Assembly (NCBI RefSeq): GCF_900105185.1
Contig: NZ_FNTJ01000001.1
Coordinates: forward strand, 3,306,501 to 3,370,500
Length of the DNA stretch: 64,000 nucleotides
Direction of reading: 5' to 3'
Source of the DNA: Pseudomonas saponiphila
GTDB lineage: Bacteria > Pseudomonadota > Gammaproteobacteria > Pseudomonadales > Pseudomonadaceae
The notes beneath the pieces were generated by a model. That model had not been told where the DNA came from, did not search any database, and saw nothing but the letters and a program-made list of their open reading frames with translations. Each line of letters opens with the position of its first letter. Position 1 is the first letter of the stretch. Shown here one piece after another: positions 17,661 through 26,445 of this stretch. The translations under genes and the position numbers were made by a program.

Positions 17661-18983
17661 TCAGGCTCCTGCTGGCAAATGCTGTTGGGTACGTTTGACG
17701 CGAGCGCGCAAAGCGATCGCGGCCAGGGTGCCGAGGGCGCCGACCGCGGCGATGTAGCCGAAGTACAGGCGGTAGCCCAGGGCCCCGGGGAAATGTTCGG
17801 TGAGGTAGCCGTTGATCAGCGGAATAAAGGCGTCCGGCAGGTAGCCCACCACCGAGACAATGCCGATGGCCAGGCCGGTGATGCGCAAGGGAATCCGGCA
17901 GGTATCGAGGATTGCCCAGTACAGCCCGCGGATGGCGTAGGTCATCAGGCCGATGAAGATCACCGTGGCAATCAACAGCCCCAGGCTGCCCAAAGCCGGA
18001 AACAGGATCAGCCCGACGACGCCCAGGGTGGCCAGCAACAGGGCGAAGATCAGCACCGAGATATTCGAGAAACGGTCGCCCAGCCAGCCGCCGCCAATGC
18101 CTCCCAGCGGCCGCATCCACAACTTGATGGTGGTGATGGTGCCGGCCATGACCGCGGTCATGCCATTGCCCTGCAGGTAGTCGGAGAAGCTGTAGGTGGC
18201 CCAGAAGATGTGGTAACCGCAGAACACGATGGCGGTCACCAGCCACAGCTCGGGGATCTTCACCAGGGTCGCCAGGTCGCTGAACAGGTTGAAACGCCCC
18301 TGCTCCACCGGCGCCGTGTCTTGCATGGACTTGGGGTCCTTGAGCAGCACCAGGACGCAGCCGATGGCAATGCAGGTGAAGGAATACAGATAGACCACAT
18401 GCCGGAACCCCTCGGCCGTCGACTCACCACGAGTCTCGGTGGCCAGGGCGAACAGCCCCAGGGCCAGGGTCGCCAGCAAGGCTTCCACCAGGCCACGGCC
18501 ACCGTCGAGGATGCCGAAGAAACGCCCCTGCTCGGTGTGGCGGGCGATCATCTTCACCCGCTTGAGCACCGAGGCCCAGAACGTCAGCCCGGTGGTCAGC
18601 CCCCAGCAGCCGAAGATGATCATCAGCCAGGTCAGTGACGGCGCCGTGGAGTACCACAGACCCAGGGCGCCGGTGGCCACCAGCGAGAAGAAGATCAGAA
18701 AGCGCGGAGCGATGCGGTCCGCCAGCCAGCCGCTGGGCAGGTAGCTGACCAGGAAGATGGTCCCGAGCATGGAGTACAGGTAGCCCAGCTCGCTGTGGTT
18801 GATGTGCAGCACCTCAAGCATGGTGGTCTGGTAGACCTGGCGCAGGTAGAGGATCGGGTAGATCGCCCCGGCGGCCAGCACCAGCAGCATCAGTTGAAAG
18901 TACCGACTGCCCTTGTCACTGTCGCTCGCTGGCAACCCGGCAGAATCCTGAGCCGAGATCAGATCGGCTGCATGCTTAGACAT
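17661..18983 (-). CDS. MFS transporter, probable sugar-acid carrier
   Basis: 440 residues, about 12 membrane segments. The start MSKHAADLISAQ at 18983 has GAGG upstream; the longer frame to 19058 lacks one. The loop after TM2 is SYLPSGWLADRIAPRFLIFFS, the usual MFS G-x-L-a-D/R signature in variant form. The protein resembles the anion/organophosphate-type MFS carriers. It lies between an aldehyde dehydrogenase and an acid-sugar dehydratase in one leftward operon and probably imports that pathway's substrate. The 143-base gap to the dehydrogenase holds repeated GGCTTGCGGCTT-like words. Confidence 0.82.
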   Translation of the reverse strand: MSKHAADLISAQDSAGLPASDSDKGSRYFQLMLLVLAAGAIYPILYLRQVYQTTMLEVLHINHSELGYLYSMLGTIFLVSYLPSGWLADRIAPRFLIFFSLVATGALGLWYSTAPSLTWLMIIFGCWGLTTGLTFWASVLKRVKMIARHTEQGRFFGILDGGRGLVEALLATLALGLFALATETRGESTAEGFRHVVYLYSFTCIAIGCVLVLLKDPKSMQDTAPVEQGRFNLFSDLATLVKIPELWLVTAIVFCGYHIFWATYSFSDYLQGNGMTAVMAGTITTIKLWMRPLGGIGGGWLGDRFSNISVLIFALLLATLGVVGLILFPALGSLGLLIATVIFIGLMTYAIRGLYWAILDTCRIPLRITGLAIGIVSVVGYLPDAFIPLINGYLTEHFPGALGYRLYFGYIAAVGALGTLAAIALRARVKRTQQHLPAGA

Positions 18984-19126
18984 AACGATGCCCTCGGGCG
19001 CCGGTATCCGGCGCCGCTCATTATTATTAGTGGGGCAGCGGCAAGCTTTGAGCTTCAAGCGGCAAGAACGACTGCGCTGCTCTGGCTTGCGGCTTGTGGC
19101 TTGCGGCTGATGACTTGCAACTGCCT

Positions 19127-20551
19127 TTAGAAAGGCATGACCACCAGGCGGGTCTGGGTGAACTCGAGCATGCCGTGCTTGCCGTCGTCACCGCCCAGCC
19201 CTGAGCGTTTCCAGCCGGCGTGGTAGCCCTGATAGGGGTCGGCCGGGGTCCGGTTGACGTACAGCTCGCCGGCCTGGATGGCCCCGGCAACCTTCATCGC
19301 GGTGCGGTAGTTCTCGGTGTAGAGCACCGAAGCCAGGCCGAACTGATGGTCGTTGGCCAAGGCCAGGGCTTCATCGATATCCCGGTATTTGAGCACCGGC
19401 AGCACCGGACCAAAGATTTCCTCCTGCACGATCTCCATGTCCTGACGGCAGGCGCTGAGCAGCGTCGGCGGATAGAAATGCCCTGGCCCTTGCGGCATCA
19501 CACCGCCGGTTTCGAGCACCGCACCTTGCGCGACGGCTCGCTGCACCAGGCCATGAATGGCGACCCGGGACGCCGCGCTGACCAGGGGCCCCATGCGGCT
19601 TGGGTCCTGGCGCCGGTCACCGAACTGCACGGCGGCGATCTTTGCCTTGAGCAGGGCCAGGAAGCGCTGATGCACGCTTTCGTGGACATAGACCCGCTCC
19701 ACCGCCGTGCACAACTGGCCGCAGTGGGTGGTCTTGGAAGCCACGATGGCGCTGGCGGCCTGCTCCAGGTCGGCGTCGGGCTCGATGATGGCCGGGGTCT
19801 TGCCCCCCAGTTCCAACGATGGCTTGGCGATATTGGCCTTGCAGTAGTCGAGCACGATACGCCCGGCATTGACGCTGCCGGTCAGGGTGATCATGCCCAC
19901 CGCCGGGTGGGTGCAGACCGTGGCGGCGGTGGCGTGGTCCATGGTCAGAATGTTCACCACTCCAGGCGGCAAACCCGCTTGCTGCACCGCCCGAGCGATT
20001 TCGAAAGCCGAAAGCGGCGTGTTGTTGCTCGGACGCACCACCACCGTGTTGCCGGCGATCAAAGCGGGCGCGACCTTGCGCAGCAGGGTGTAGACCGGGT
20101 AGTTGAACGGGATCAGGCAGGCCACTACGCCAATCGCTTCGCGGTGCAGAAACAGCTTCTCGTCGGGGCTGTCGCTGGGAATGATCTCGCCCTCGATACG
20201 CCGCGCCCACTCAGCGTGATAACGGGTGATCTGCGCGGCGTAGCGGGCCTCGTTGCTGGCGTCCGCCAGGCTTTTGCCCGACTCGGCCGCCAGCGCCCGG
20301 CCAATGGAATCGGCGCGGGCTTCCAGGGCGTCGGCCAAGGCACGCAGATAATCGCCACGCTGGATGCTGGTCAGCGCTGCCCATTTTTTCTGTGCCGCGC
20401 AGGCGGCAGTCACTGCACCGTGGGCCTCTTCCTGGGTGGCGGCCGAGACATGCCCCACAAGGCTTTCGTCGGCCGGGTCATAAACCGCGATGGATGCGCC
20501 GCTGGCTGGCTTGATGAAGTCGCCGTTAACAAAATTCTGTTCAAGTTGCAT
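19127..20551 (-). CDS. Aldehyde dehydrogenase, AldA (lactaldehyde/glycolaldehyde) type
   Basis: 474 residues from MQLEQNFVNGDFIKP at 20551; the open frame upstream to 20800 is not protein-like. NAD(P)-dependent ALDH motifs: LIPFNYPVYTLLRK, LTGSVNAGR, ELGGKTPAII with the catalytic Glu, HCGQLCTAVERVY with the catalytic Cys, and EEIFGPVLPVLKY. The C-terminal NRTPADPYQGYHAGWKRSGLGG is characteristic of AldA-like enzymes. It oxidises an aldehyde to the acid in the cytoplasm. It heads the operon with the MFS carrier, dehydratase and GMC oxidoreductase, and its promoter region carries a motif shared with the LysR/porin promoter. Confidence 0.85.
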   Translation of the reverse strand: MQLEQNFVNGDFIKPASGASIAVYDPADESLVGHVSAATQEEAHGAVTAACAAQKKWAALTSIQRGDYLRALADALEARADSIGRALAAESGKSLADASNEARYAAQITRYHAEWARRIEGEIIPSDSPDEKLFLHREAIGVVACLIPFNYPVYTLLRKVAPALIAGNTVVVRPSNNTPLSAFEIARAVQQAGLPPGVVNILTMDHATAATVCTHPAVGMITLTGSVNAGRIVLDYCKANIAKPSLELGGKTPAIIEPDADLEQAASAIVASKTTHCGQLCTAVERVYVHESVHQRFLALLKAKIAAVQFGDRRQDPSRMGPLVSAASRVAIHGLVQRAVAQGAVLETGGVMPQGPGHFYPPTLLSACRQDMEIVQEEIFGPVLPVLKYRDIDEALALANDHQFGLASVLYTENYRTAMKVAGAIQAGELYVNRTPADPYQGYHAGWKRSGLGGDDGKHGMLEFTQTRLVVMPF

Positions 20552-20806
20552 GAAGGTTGCCCCGTCGTTGGCAGAGAAATGGCGCAGGCAGCCTGGAGGC
20601 GATCCAGGCCCGGCGGTCAAAGGGTCTGGCGTGGTCGAGCGGGCACAGCACAGCGATCCACAAACATGGCGATGACGTGCGGGCAAGGCTGGGAAACGCC
20701 GACGAAGGGCAGCGACGGGCAATCGGCAAGGATCGGATACGGCATGGCTGAGCACTCGGGTTGTTGTTATGTGAGTGCTGGCAGTCTTGTCGTCCGGCAC
20801 GACAAG

Positions 20807-20838
20807 GACAAACGATTAATCGCGCGGACTAACATGCG
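20807..20838. promoter_or_regulatory. Promoter motif of the aldA-type operon shared with the LysR/porin control region
   Basis: GACAAACGATTAAT (20807-20820) overlaps AATC-N5-GACTAACATGCG (20818-20838). The second can be read as a LysR dyad, TTAATC-N5-GACTAA. Nearly the same two words occur at 21971-22028. A perfect hairpin CTTGTCGT-N5-ACGACAAG lies just before (20786-20806). The rest of the 419-base gap (20552-20970) holds the likely promoter and a REP pair. Confidence 0.6.
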
Positions 20839-20883
20839 AAAAACGCAGGTTATGACGCACTGATGATGGTGGCCTGACGGACC

Positions 20884-20956
20884 TCTTCGCTGGCAAGCCA
20901 GCTCCTACGCAGGTTGTGCATGTGGGCTTTGGTAGGAGTCGGCTTGCCGACGAAGG
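20884..20956. repeat. Inverted REP pair
   Basis: CTTCGCTGGCAAGCCAGCTC (from 20884) and GTAGGAGTCGGCTTGCCGAC (from 20932) face each other after the LysR stop. They match the REP family of this genome. Confidence 0.75.
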
Positions 20957-20970
20957 CGGTCGCGCGGCCT

Positions 20971-21912
20971 CTAGCCCAGGGGCCTGGAGGCTGTGGAGGG
21001 CTCAAGCTGGCGCTGCGCCAGCCAGACTTCCTCTTGCAGCCACTGGCCAAACACCTGCAGCTGCGGCAACGGAGCCTGGGCCGGACGCGTCACCAGCCAG
21101 TAGGACTGGTGACCTTCCACATGCACGTTATGCACCTGGGTCAACTGCCCCGCCGCCAGTTCCGCCGCCACCATGTGCCAGTCGGCAATGGTGATTCCCA
21201 GGCCATCGGTGGCCGCATGGATGGCCAAGTCCAGAAGATCGAATTCATAGCCGCCCTGAGTATCGACCCCGCTGATCCGCGCGGCATCCAGCCAGTGCTT
21301 CCAGGTCAGGTAACGCTGGTCTTCCCGGGCCAACACATGCAACAGGGTCATGCGGCCGAGGTCGATGCCCTGATCCGTGGACTCCCGGGCCAGGAGCGAA
21401 GGCGCGCAGACGGCGATGTGCCGTTCCTGAAACAACAGCGAACTGTCCAGGCCGTCCCACTCGCCATTGCCGAAGCGAATCGCGCAATCCAGGGTCGCGG
21501 TTTCCGCCAGGCTGTCCTGCAGACGCGTGGTCAGGCTCAGCTCCAGTTCCGGGTGCTGCTCGCGCAGCCGCCCCAGGCGCGGCAGCAGCCAGCGACTGGC
21601 GAAGGTCGGTGGCGCGTTGAGGTGCAAGCGATTGGTATGGGATTTCTGCGCGATGCCGCGCAGCGTCAGCTCGATCTTGTCGAAGGACTGGTGCAGGGCC
21701 CGCAGCAGCACACGCCCGGCGCTGGTCAGCTCCAGGTGATGATGGCGCCGTTGCAGCAGGCTTTCCCCCAGCTGTTCCTCCAGTTGCCGGACCTGGCGGC
21801 TGACCGCACTCTGGGTGACGTTGAGCAATTCGGCGGCCCGGGTAAAGCTGCCGGTGCTGCCGGCGACCTCAAAGGCCTTGAGCGCATTGAGCGCAGGCAT
21901 CTTGCGTTTCAC
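20971..21912 (-). CDS. LysR-family regulator (GcvA-like)
   Basis: 313 residues if started at the GTG at 21912 (VKRKMPALNALKAFEVAG), which has AGAGAG upstream; the ATG at 21900 is the alternative. HTH: FTRAAELLNVTQSAVSRQVRQLEEQLG. The effector domain is of the GcvA/AmpR type (NAPPTFASRWLLPRL, LDCAIRFGNGEW). It is divergent from the porin gene at 22234 and lies behind the aldA-type operon. A shared motif in both control regions makes it the likely regulator of both. Confidence 0.88.
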   Translation of the reverse strand: MKRKMPALNALKAFEVAGSTGSFTRAAELLNVTQSAVSRQVRQLEEQLGESLLQRRHHHLELTSAGRVLLRALHQSFDKIELTLRGIAQKSHTNRLHLNAPPTFASRWLLPRLGRLREQHPELELSLTTRLQDSLAETATLDCAIRFGNGEWDGLDSSLLFQERHIAVCAPSLLARESTDQGIDLGRMTLLHVLAREDQRYLTWKHWLDAARISGVDTQGGYEFDLLDLAIHAATDGLGITIADWHMVAAELAAGQLTQVHNVHVEGHQSYWLVTRPAQAPLPQLQVFGQWLQEEVWLAQRQLEPSTASRPLG

Positions 21913-21970
21913 GACAGTCTCTCTGTAACGGCTGCACAAGGCGCAGAGCATCGCATGCCATCACAGGCGG

Positions 21971-22028
21971 AATCTATCTGACTAACATTCGTTTTACTCA
22001 CGTCTGGGCAATGAATAAATCGTTTGTC
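21971..22028. promoter_or_regulatory. LysR/porin divergent control region with motifs shared with the aldA-type operon
   Basis: AATC-N5-GACTAACATTCG (21971-21991) differs by one base outside the spacer from the site at 20818-20838. ATAAATCGTTTGTC (22015-22028) is the reverse complement, with one change, of the word at 20807-20820. The 321-base gap (21913-22233) otherwise shows no gene. Confidence 0.6.
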
Positions 22029-22233
22029 GAGCCAAGGGCGCAAGGCAACACTGCCGCTACTTCACAAAAACAACAACGAGTAGCGCCCATGCCTCACCCC
22101 CTCCTCGCCTCCCTGCGCGCCACTGGCTGAAGCCACCGCGCTCGCAGTTCTGCAAGCCCTTTCCCCCTTGGCTGCTGCCCTTGCCGCGGCCGGGTTGATC
22201 GCACCTGACAATAACAATCCGGGAGAAAACCCC

Positions 22234-23406
22234 ATGCTTCAAAAACCCTCCGCCCTGCTGTGCAACGTGGCCCTGCTGGGCAGCCTCGCCACCCCCGCCC
22301 TGGCCGTGCAAGTCAGCGACCACCTGGACCTGGGCGGCGCCGTTCGCGCACGCTGGGACTACGACCCGGACCGGGATATCCAGACCTTCAACTTCGACAC
22401 TGCGATCCTCAGTGCCAAGTACAGCTCCGACACCTGGATCGGCGCCGCCAAGTACCGCTTTTACGGTGGTGCCTACCCCTACCGCTACACCGACAAGGTG
22501 GGTGACGTCGCCTTCGCCGAAAACGCCTGGATCGGCTACCGGTTCAACCCCGAGCAGCAGGTACAGGTCGGCCTGAACCAAATCCCCTTCGGCCTGCAGC
22601 CGTATTTCGGCAGCACCTTTTTCGAAACCCTGGGCAACGTGGTGGGCCTGGAGGACATCGAACAGGTCGGAGCCAAGTACATCCAGCAAAGCGCGGACTG
22701 GAATCTCCAGGCCGGCTACTACCTGCGCCCAGCCTGGCAGGGCAAGGGCACCAGCAACGGTCGGACCTACTCCAGCGTGGTGTCCTCGGCCGACAGCTAC
22801 GTGGCCGACGGCAGCCACAACCGCGAACGCAACACCCTGGTACTGCGCGTGGCCAGGGCCGTGCAGTTGGGTGACTGGGCCTCGGAAGTCGGAGTCTCGG
22901 GGCTGACCTCGACCCTGAAGAACAACGACACCGGCAACGACGGCCGACGCAATGCCATGGCGGTTCACTATCTGGGTAAAAACGGCCCGTGGGGCGTGCA
23001 ATTGCAGGCGGCGCGCCAGCAGATGTCGCCGCGCAATCCGGGCACCGACGAGCTGGTCACCCTGGGTGGCTACGACGGCACCTTCAACGTCGCCAGTCGC
23101 GGTAACCTGTACGTCGCCGACCTGAGCTACGACGTCGATGGCAAATACCTGTTCGACCAGCTCAGCGGGGTCAAGCTGTACGCCAACTACAGCGCGTTCG
23201 ACAAATCGGCCAGCGCCTATAAAACCTCCCAACGAATGATCCTCGGCAGCTCGTTCTCGCTGAGCAAGCTGTGGATCGCTACCGAATGGCTGTTCGGCAA
23301 GAACGATCCGTACATCGGGGGCAGCAGTTATGCCCAGAGCCTGGGAGCCGGTGGCAGCAACCAGTGGGAAAACCAGGTGTATGTGAATATCGGCTACTAC
23401 TTCTGA
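22234..23406 (+). CDS. Outer-membrane porin, substrate unknown
   Basis: 390 residues from MLQKPSALLCNVALLG at 22234 (GGGAG upstream), with signal peptide ending ...ATPALA. The body alternates aromatic and polar residues as in 16-stranded porins and ends in the outer-membrane sorting pattern NIGYYF. It resembles small pseudomonad porins of the phosphate/carbohydrate-selective sort, but no specific match is recognised. Divergent from the LysR gene. Shared promoter motifs suggest it lets in the substrate of the aldA/MFS/dehydratase/GMC operon. Confidence 0.8.
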   Translation: MLQKPSALLCNVALLGSLATPALAVQVSDHLDLGGAVRARWDYDPDRDIQTFNFDTAILSAKYSSDTWIGAAKYRFYGGAYPYRYTDKVGDVAFAENAWIGYRFNPEQQVQVGLNQIPFGLQPYFGSTFFETLGNVVGLEDIEQVGAKYIQQSADWNLQAGYYLRPAWQGKGTSNGRTYSSVVSSADSYVADGSHNRERNTLVLRVARAVQLGDWASEVGVSGLTSTLKNNDTGNDGRRNAMAVHYLGKNGPWGVQLQAARQQMSPRNPGTDELVTLGGYDGTFNVASRGNLYVADLSYDVDGKYLFDQLSGVKLYANYSAFDKSASAYKTSQRMILGSSFSLSKLWIATEWLFGKNDPYIGGSSYAQSLGAGGSNQWENQVYVNIGYYF

Positions 23407-23421
23407 ATCCTTGCCGGCCCT

Positions 23422-23498
23422 TTCGCTGGCAAGCCAGCTCCTGCGGTTGGCAGGAAAATGTGAATCTCTCTGTAGGAGCCGGCTTGCCGGCGAAGGCG
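23422..23498. repeat. Inverted REP pair after the porin gene
   Basis: TTCGCTGGCAAGCCAGCTCC and GTAGGAGCCGGCTTGCCGGC face each other 16-95 bases after the porin stop. The rest of the gap to 23672 shows no gene. Confidence 0.75.
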
Positions 23499-23672
23499 AT
23501 CGCGCGGTCCCCTTCGCGGCTCAGCCCGTGCCCGCAGAGGGCGGCCACAGGGTAAGATGGGCGCGCCAATAAGCGTCCTACAACAACAATAAACCTGCCC
23601 CGCCACTTCCAGCACTCAGCCCGCCAGACGCGGATCGCTGCTGCCTGGCGCCAGGTGCGGAGTCTGCCCGCC

Positions 23673-24548
23673 ATGCGCCAACTGCCCTCTCTGAACACGC
23701 TCCGGGTCTTCGAGGAAGTCGCCCGCCACCGCAGTTTCAGCCAGGCCGCTGTGGTGCTCAACGTCACCCAGGGCGCGGTCAGCCGACAGATCAAGCAACT
23801 TGAGGACTACCTCGGCGTGGCGCTGTTCAGCCGCTCCCCGCAAGGGCTGACGCTGACCGAAGCCGGCGCGGCCCTGGCGCCGAACCTGGGGCAGGCCTTC
23901 GATCATATGGAACGCGCCCTGCAAGCCCTGCGCGTGCCCAACCTTCGCCAGCGCCTGCGCATCGTCGCCCCACCGACCTGGGCCACCCGCTGGTTGTCCG
24001 CGCAACTGCGGGACTTCTGCCAGCGCTACCCGGATATCAGCCTCAGCGTGACCCAGCACAACAGCCACGACAGCCCGGCCGAAGTCGACTGCGAGATCCG
24101 CTTCGGCCTGCAGGCCGCCGCCCATGGCCAGAGCCAATTGCTGGTGATGGAACGGCACATTGCCGTGGCCAGCCCGGAGCTGTTCAGCAACGGCCAGGCA
24201 CCGGACCTCAAACGCTTTCCCCTGCTGCACATCCTCCATGGCGACAAGCGTTTACAGGTCTGGGAGAACTGGTTGGCAAGCATGGGCCGCGACGACATCG
24301 ACGCCCGGGCGGGATTGGAGTTCAGCACCCTGGACCAGGTGATCCACACCGCGCTGGCCGGCGGTGGGCTGGCGGTGATCGACCGGCAGATGATCGAGCG
24401 GGAGCTGGCGGACGGACGCCTGCTGCCGATCACCCCGGTGGAGGTGGTCGGCCCTTATGGCTATTGGCTGGACGTGGCGAACGACAAACAGGGGCTCTCC
24501 AAGGTGCAATTGTTCACCCAGTGGCTGAGCCTGGTGAGCAATCCCTGA
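23673..24548 (+). CDS. LysR-family regulator (GcvA-like)
   Basis: 291 residues from MRQLPSLNTLRVFEEVA (ATG at 23673, GGAG 10 bases upstream; a GTG at 23655 is less likely). HTH: FSQAAVVLNVTQGAVSRQIKQLEDYLG. GcvA-type effector domain with PPTWATRWLSAQL and EVDCEIRFGLQ. It converges with the MFS gene of the fae/akr/aldehyde-dehydrogenase operon and may regulate it; nothing in the sequence proves the target. Confidence 0.88.
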   Translation: MRQLPSLNTLRVFEEVARHRSFSQAAVVLNVTQGAVSRQIKQLEDYLGVALFSRSPQGLTLTEAGAALAPNLGQAFDHMERALQALRVPNLRQRLRIVAPPTWATRWLSAQLRDFCQRYPDISLSVTQHNSHDSPAEVDCEIRFGLQAAAHGQSQLLVMERHIAVASPELFSNGQAPDLKRFPLLHILHGDKRLQVWENWLASMGRDDIDARAGLEFSTLDQVIHTALAGGGLAVIDRQMIERELADGRLLPITPVEVVGPYGYWLDVANDKQGLSKVQLFTQWLSLVSNP

Positions 24549-24559
24549 GTCGGCTTCTC

Positions 24560-24639
24560 GTAGGAGCTGGCTCGCCAGCGAAGGCGCCAGCAAGCCATGC
24601 AAGACGCGGGGGCCGCTTCGCCGGCAAGCCGACTCCTAC
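24560..24639. repeat. Inverted REP pair between convergent genes
   Basis: GTAGGAGCTGGCTCGCCAGC and CTTCGCCGGCAAGCCGACTC fill the 111-base gap between the LysR stop and the MFS stop. They may serve as the shared transcript end. Confidence 0.7.
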
Positions 24640-24659
24640 AACGGTGGTGCGGTGTGGCA

Positions 24660-26021
24660 TCAGATCGGCGCGGCGGCCTTGGGCAGATCGCTTCTGATCG
24701 AGTCGGCAGTGCCGACGCTGCACGCCTGGCTCAGGGTCAAGGACTTGGTTTCTGGCGCCCAGGCCCAGGAAATCAGCGCCCCCAGGGCCAGAATCCCGGC
24801 AAGGATGCCCATGGTCGGGCTGAGGCCGATCCCGGCCACGCTCACCGGTAGCAGGAAGGTGCTGATGGCCGACCCCAGGCGGCTCACCGCGGTGGCCAGG
24901 CCAATGCCGCTGGCGCGCACTTCGGTGGGAAAACTCTCCGCCGGAAACACCCCCACCAGGTTGCTCACCGCCGACAGCACCAGGGTAAACAAGCCGAACA
25001 GCAGCACCATCAACCAGGCTGCGCTACCCGGCAGCACCGCCAGCAGCAACAGCGCCACCGCGAGGATGATGAAGGAGTTGATCAGGAACCCGCGCCGGGA
25101 AAACTTCACCGTGCACCCGATACCGATCAGCGCGCCAATGATCAGCAGCAGGTTGAGCATCAGTTCGGTGCCAAAACCCTCGGCCAGGCCCATCTTCTGC
25201 AGGATCGACGGCAGGAAGGTGTAGATGGCGAAGTACGGCATGACAATGCAGACGAAGAACAGGCAGTTGAACGCGGTGCGCTTGCGGTACTCGCGGCTGA
25301 ACAGCACGCCATAGCCGGAGCGGGTCTCGCCACAGGGCTGTTCGTCGAGGACCACGTTGGCCCCCAGGTGCTTGTGCACGATGGCCCGGGCCTCGGCAAT
25401 GCGCCCGCGGTTGACCAGCCAGCGCGGCGATTCCGGGGTGCCGATGCGCGCCAGCAGGATCAGCCCGGCGGGAATCGCCGAGGAAGCCAGCATCCAGCGC
25501 CAGGCATCGTCGCCGATGCTGAGCATCGCGGTGCCGACAAAGGTTGCGGCGACGTAGCCGAAGGTCCAGATCACGCTGAACGAGCCCAGCAGCACGCCAC
25601 GGTGCTTCTTCGGGGCGAATTCGGCGAGCATCGCGTGGCCGACGCTGAAATCACCGCCCAGGCCGATGCCGATCAGTACCCGGCAGAGAAACAGGCCCAT
25701 GGCAGTCTCGGCATAGAACTGCAACACCGAGGCCAGGGTGATCAGCACGAAACTGACCAGGAAGATCTTCTGCCGCCCCAGGTGATCGGAGATCCAACCG
25801 AAGAACAGGCTGCCGATGAACAGCCCCATCAGTGCCGAGGCACCGATCAGGCCCTGCCAGAACGCGTCCAGTTGCATCTGCGGGCTGAGCAGGGTGAAGG
25901 CGATACCGATCAGGCCGAGGATGTAGCCGTCGGTGAAGTGCGCGCCGAAGGTCAGGCCGGCGATTTTCAGATGGAACCGGCCAATGGGCAGGTCATCGAT
26001 CTTGAGAGTTGCAGCGCTCAT
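24660..26021 (-). CDS. MFS metabolite transporter (sugar-porter/aromatic-acid symporter type)
   Basis: 453 residues from MSAATLKIDDLPIGRFHLK at 26021 (GGAG 8 bases upstream; the ATG at 26033 is less likely). Twelve membrane segments. The signature FGWISDHLGRQKIFLVSF follows TM2, and the mid-loop PESPRWLVNRGRIAEARAIV is typical of the sugar/metabolite porter families. It lies 98 bases downstream of the aldehyde dehydrogenase stop in the leftward fae-akr-aldehyde dehydrogenase operon. IS21 in the dehydrogenase is probably polar on it, unless the element supplies a promoter. Substrate unknown. Confidence 0.82.
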   Translation of the reverse strand: MSAATLKIDDLPIGRFHLKIAGLTFGAHFTDGYILGLIGIAFTLLSPQMQLDAFWQGLIGASALMGLFIGSLFFGWISDHLGRQKIFLVSFVLITLASVLQFYAETAMGLFLCRVLIGIGLGGDFSVGHAMLAEFAPKKHRGVLLGSFSVIWTFGYVAATFVGTAMLSIGDDAWRWMLASSAIPAGLILLARIGTPESPRWLVNRGRIAEARAIVHKHLGANVVLDEQPCGETRSGYGVLFSREYRKRTAFNCLFFVCIVMPYFAIYTFLPSILQKMGLAEGFGTELMLNLLLIIGALIGIGCTVKFSRRGFLINSFIILAVALLLLAVLPGSAAWLMVLLFGLFTLVLSAVSNLVGVFPAESFPTEVRASGIGLATAVSRLGSAISTFLLPVSVAGIGLSPTMGILAGILALGALISWAWAPETKSLTLSQACSVGTADSIRSDLPKAAAPI

Positions 26022-26068
26022 GTTCGTCTCCATTTATTGTTCTTGGATAAGAGATGAATCGAACCACG

Positions 26069-26102
26069 CAGGCGCCGGCTTGCTGGCAAGCCAGCGCCTG
26101 CA
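26069..26102. repeat. REP-derived hairpin between MFS and aldehyde dehydrogenase genes
   Basis: GCAGGCGCCGGCTTGC and GCAAGCCAGCGCCTGC form a near-perfect stem, a back-to-back fusion of two REP halves, inside a leftward operon. Confidence 0.6.
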
Positions 26103-26238
26103 TTGGCGGGTGTGAGGGCTAGAGGCCGCCCATCAGCAGGTATTTGATCTCCAGGTAGTCATCCAGACCGTAGCGGGAGCCTTCGCGACCAAGGCCCGAC
26201 TCCTTGATCCCGCCAAAGGGTGCGGATTTCGGAGCACC

Positions 26239-26315
26239 GTGACCGGCCGTTTCGGTTGATCGTGACCGGTCATTTCGCTAACGCGTGACCGCTCATTTCG
26301 GTAGCAACGTGACCG
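26239..26315. repeat. IS21 left-end sub-terminal repeats (IstA binding sites)
   Basis: GTGACCG begins at 26239, 26262, 26285 and 26309, a spacing of 23-24 bases, each in a context like GTGACCGGTCATTTCG. Two reversed copies (CGGTCAC) follow within the next 60 bases. Multiple such sites at IS21 ends bind the transposase. Confidence 0.75.
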
Positions 26316-26445
26316 ATTTTCCGCCTGTTCCGAAACAGGTGGTCACGGCTTACCGAAATCGCCGGTCACGACTTAGCGAAAGCCTTCCCCTTCGTTGCGC
26401 ATGACCTGATGCGCCGCCATCCTCGACCGATTTCGGGAGAGGAAG

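Noticed and set aside
22057..23232. 391-codon minus-strand frame
   Set aside because: Antisense of the porin at 22234, which has a signal peptide and C-terminal Phe.
939..26220. Composite transposon carrying the 25-kb block
   Set aside because: The full IS copy has its own 6-base target duplication on both sides and both insertions interrupt resident genes, so two independent IS insertions explain the layout better.
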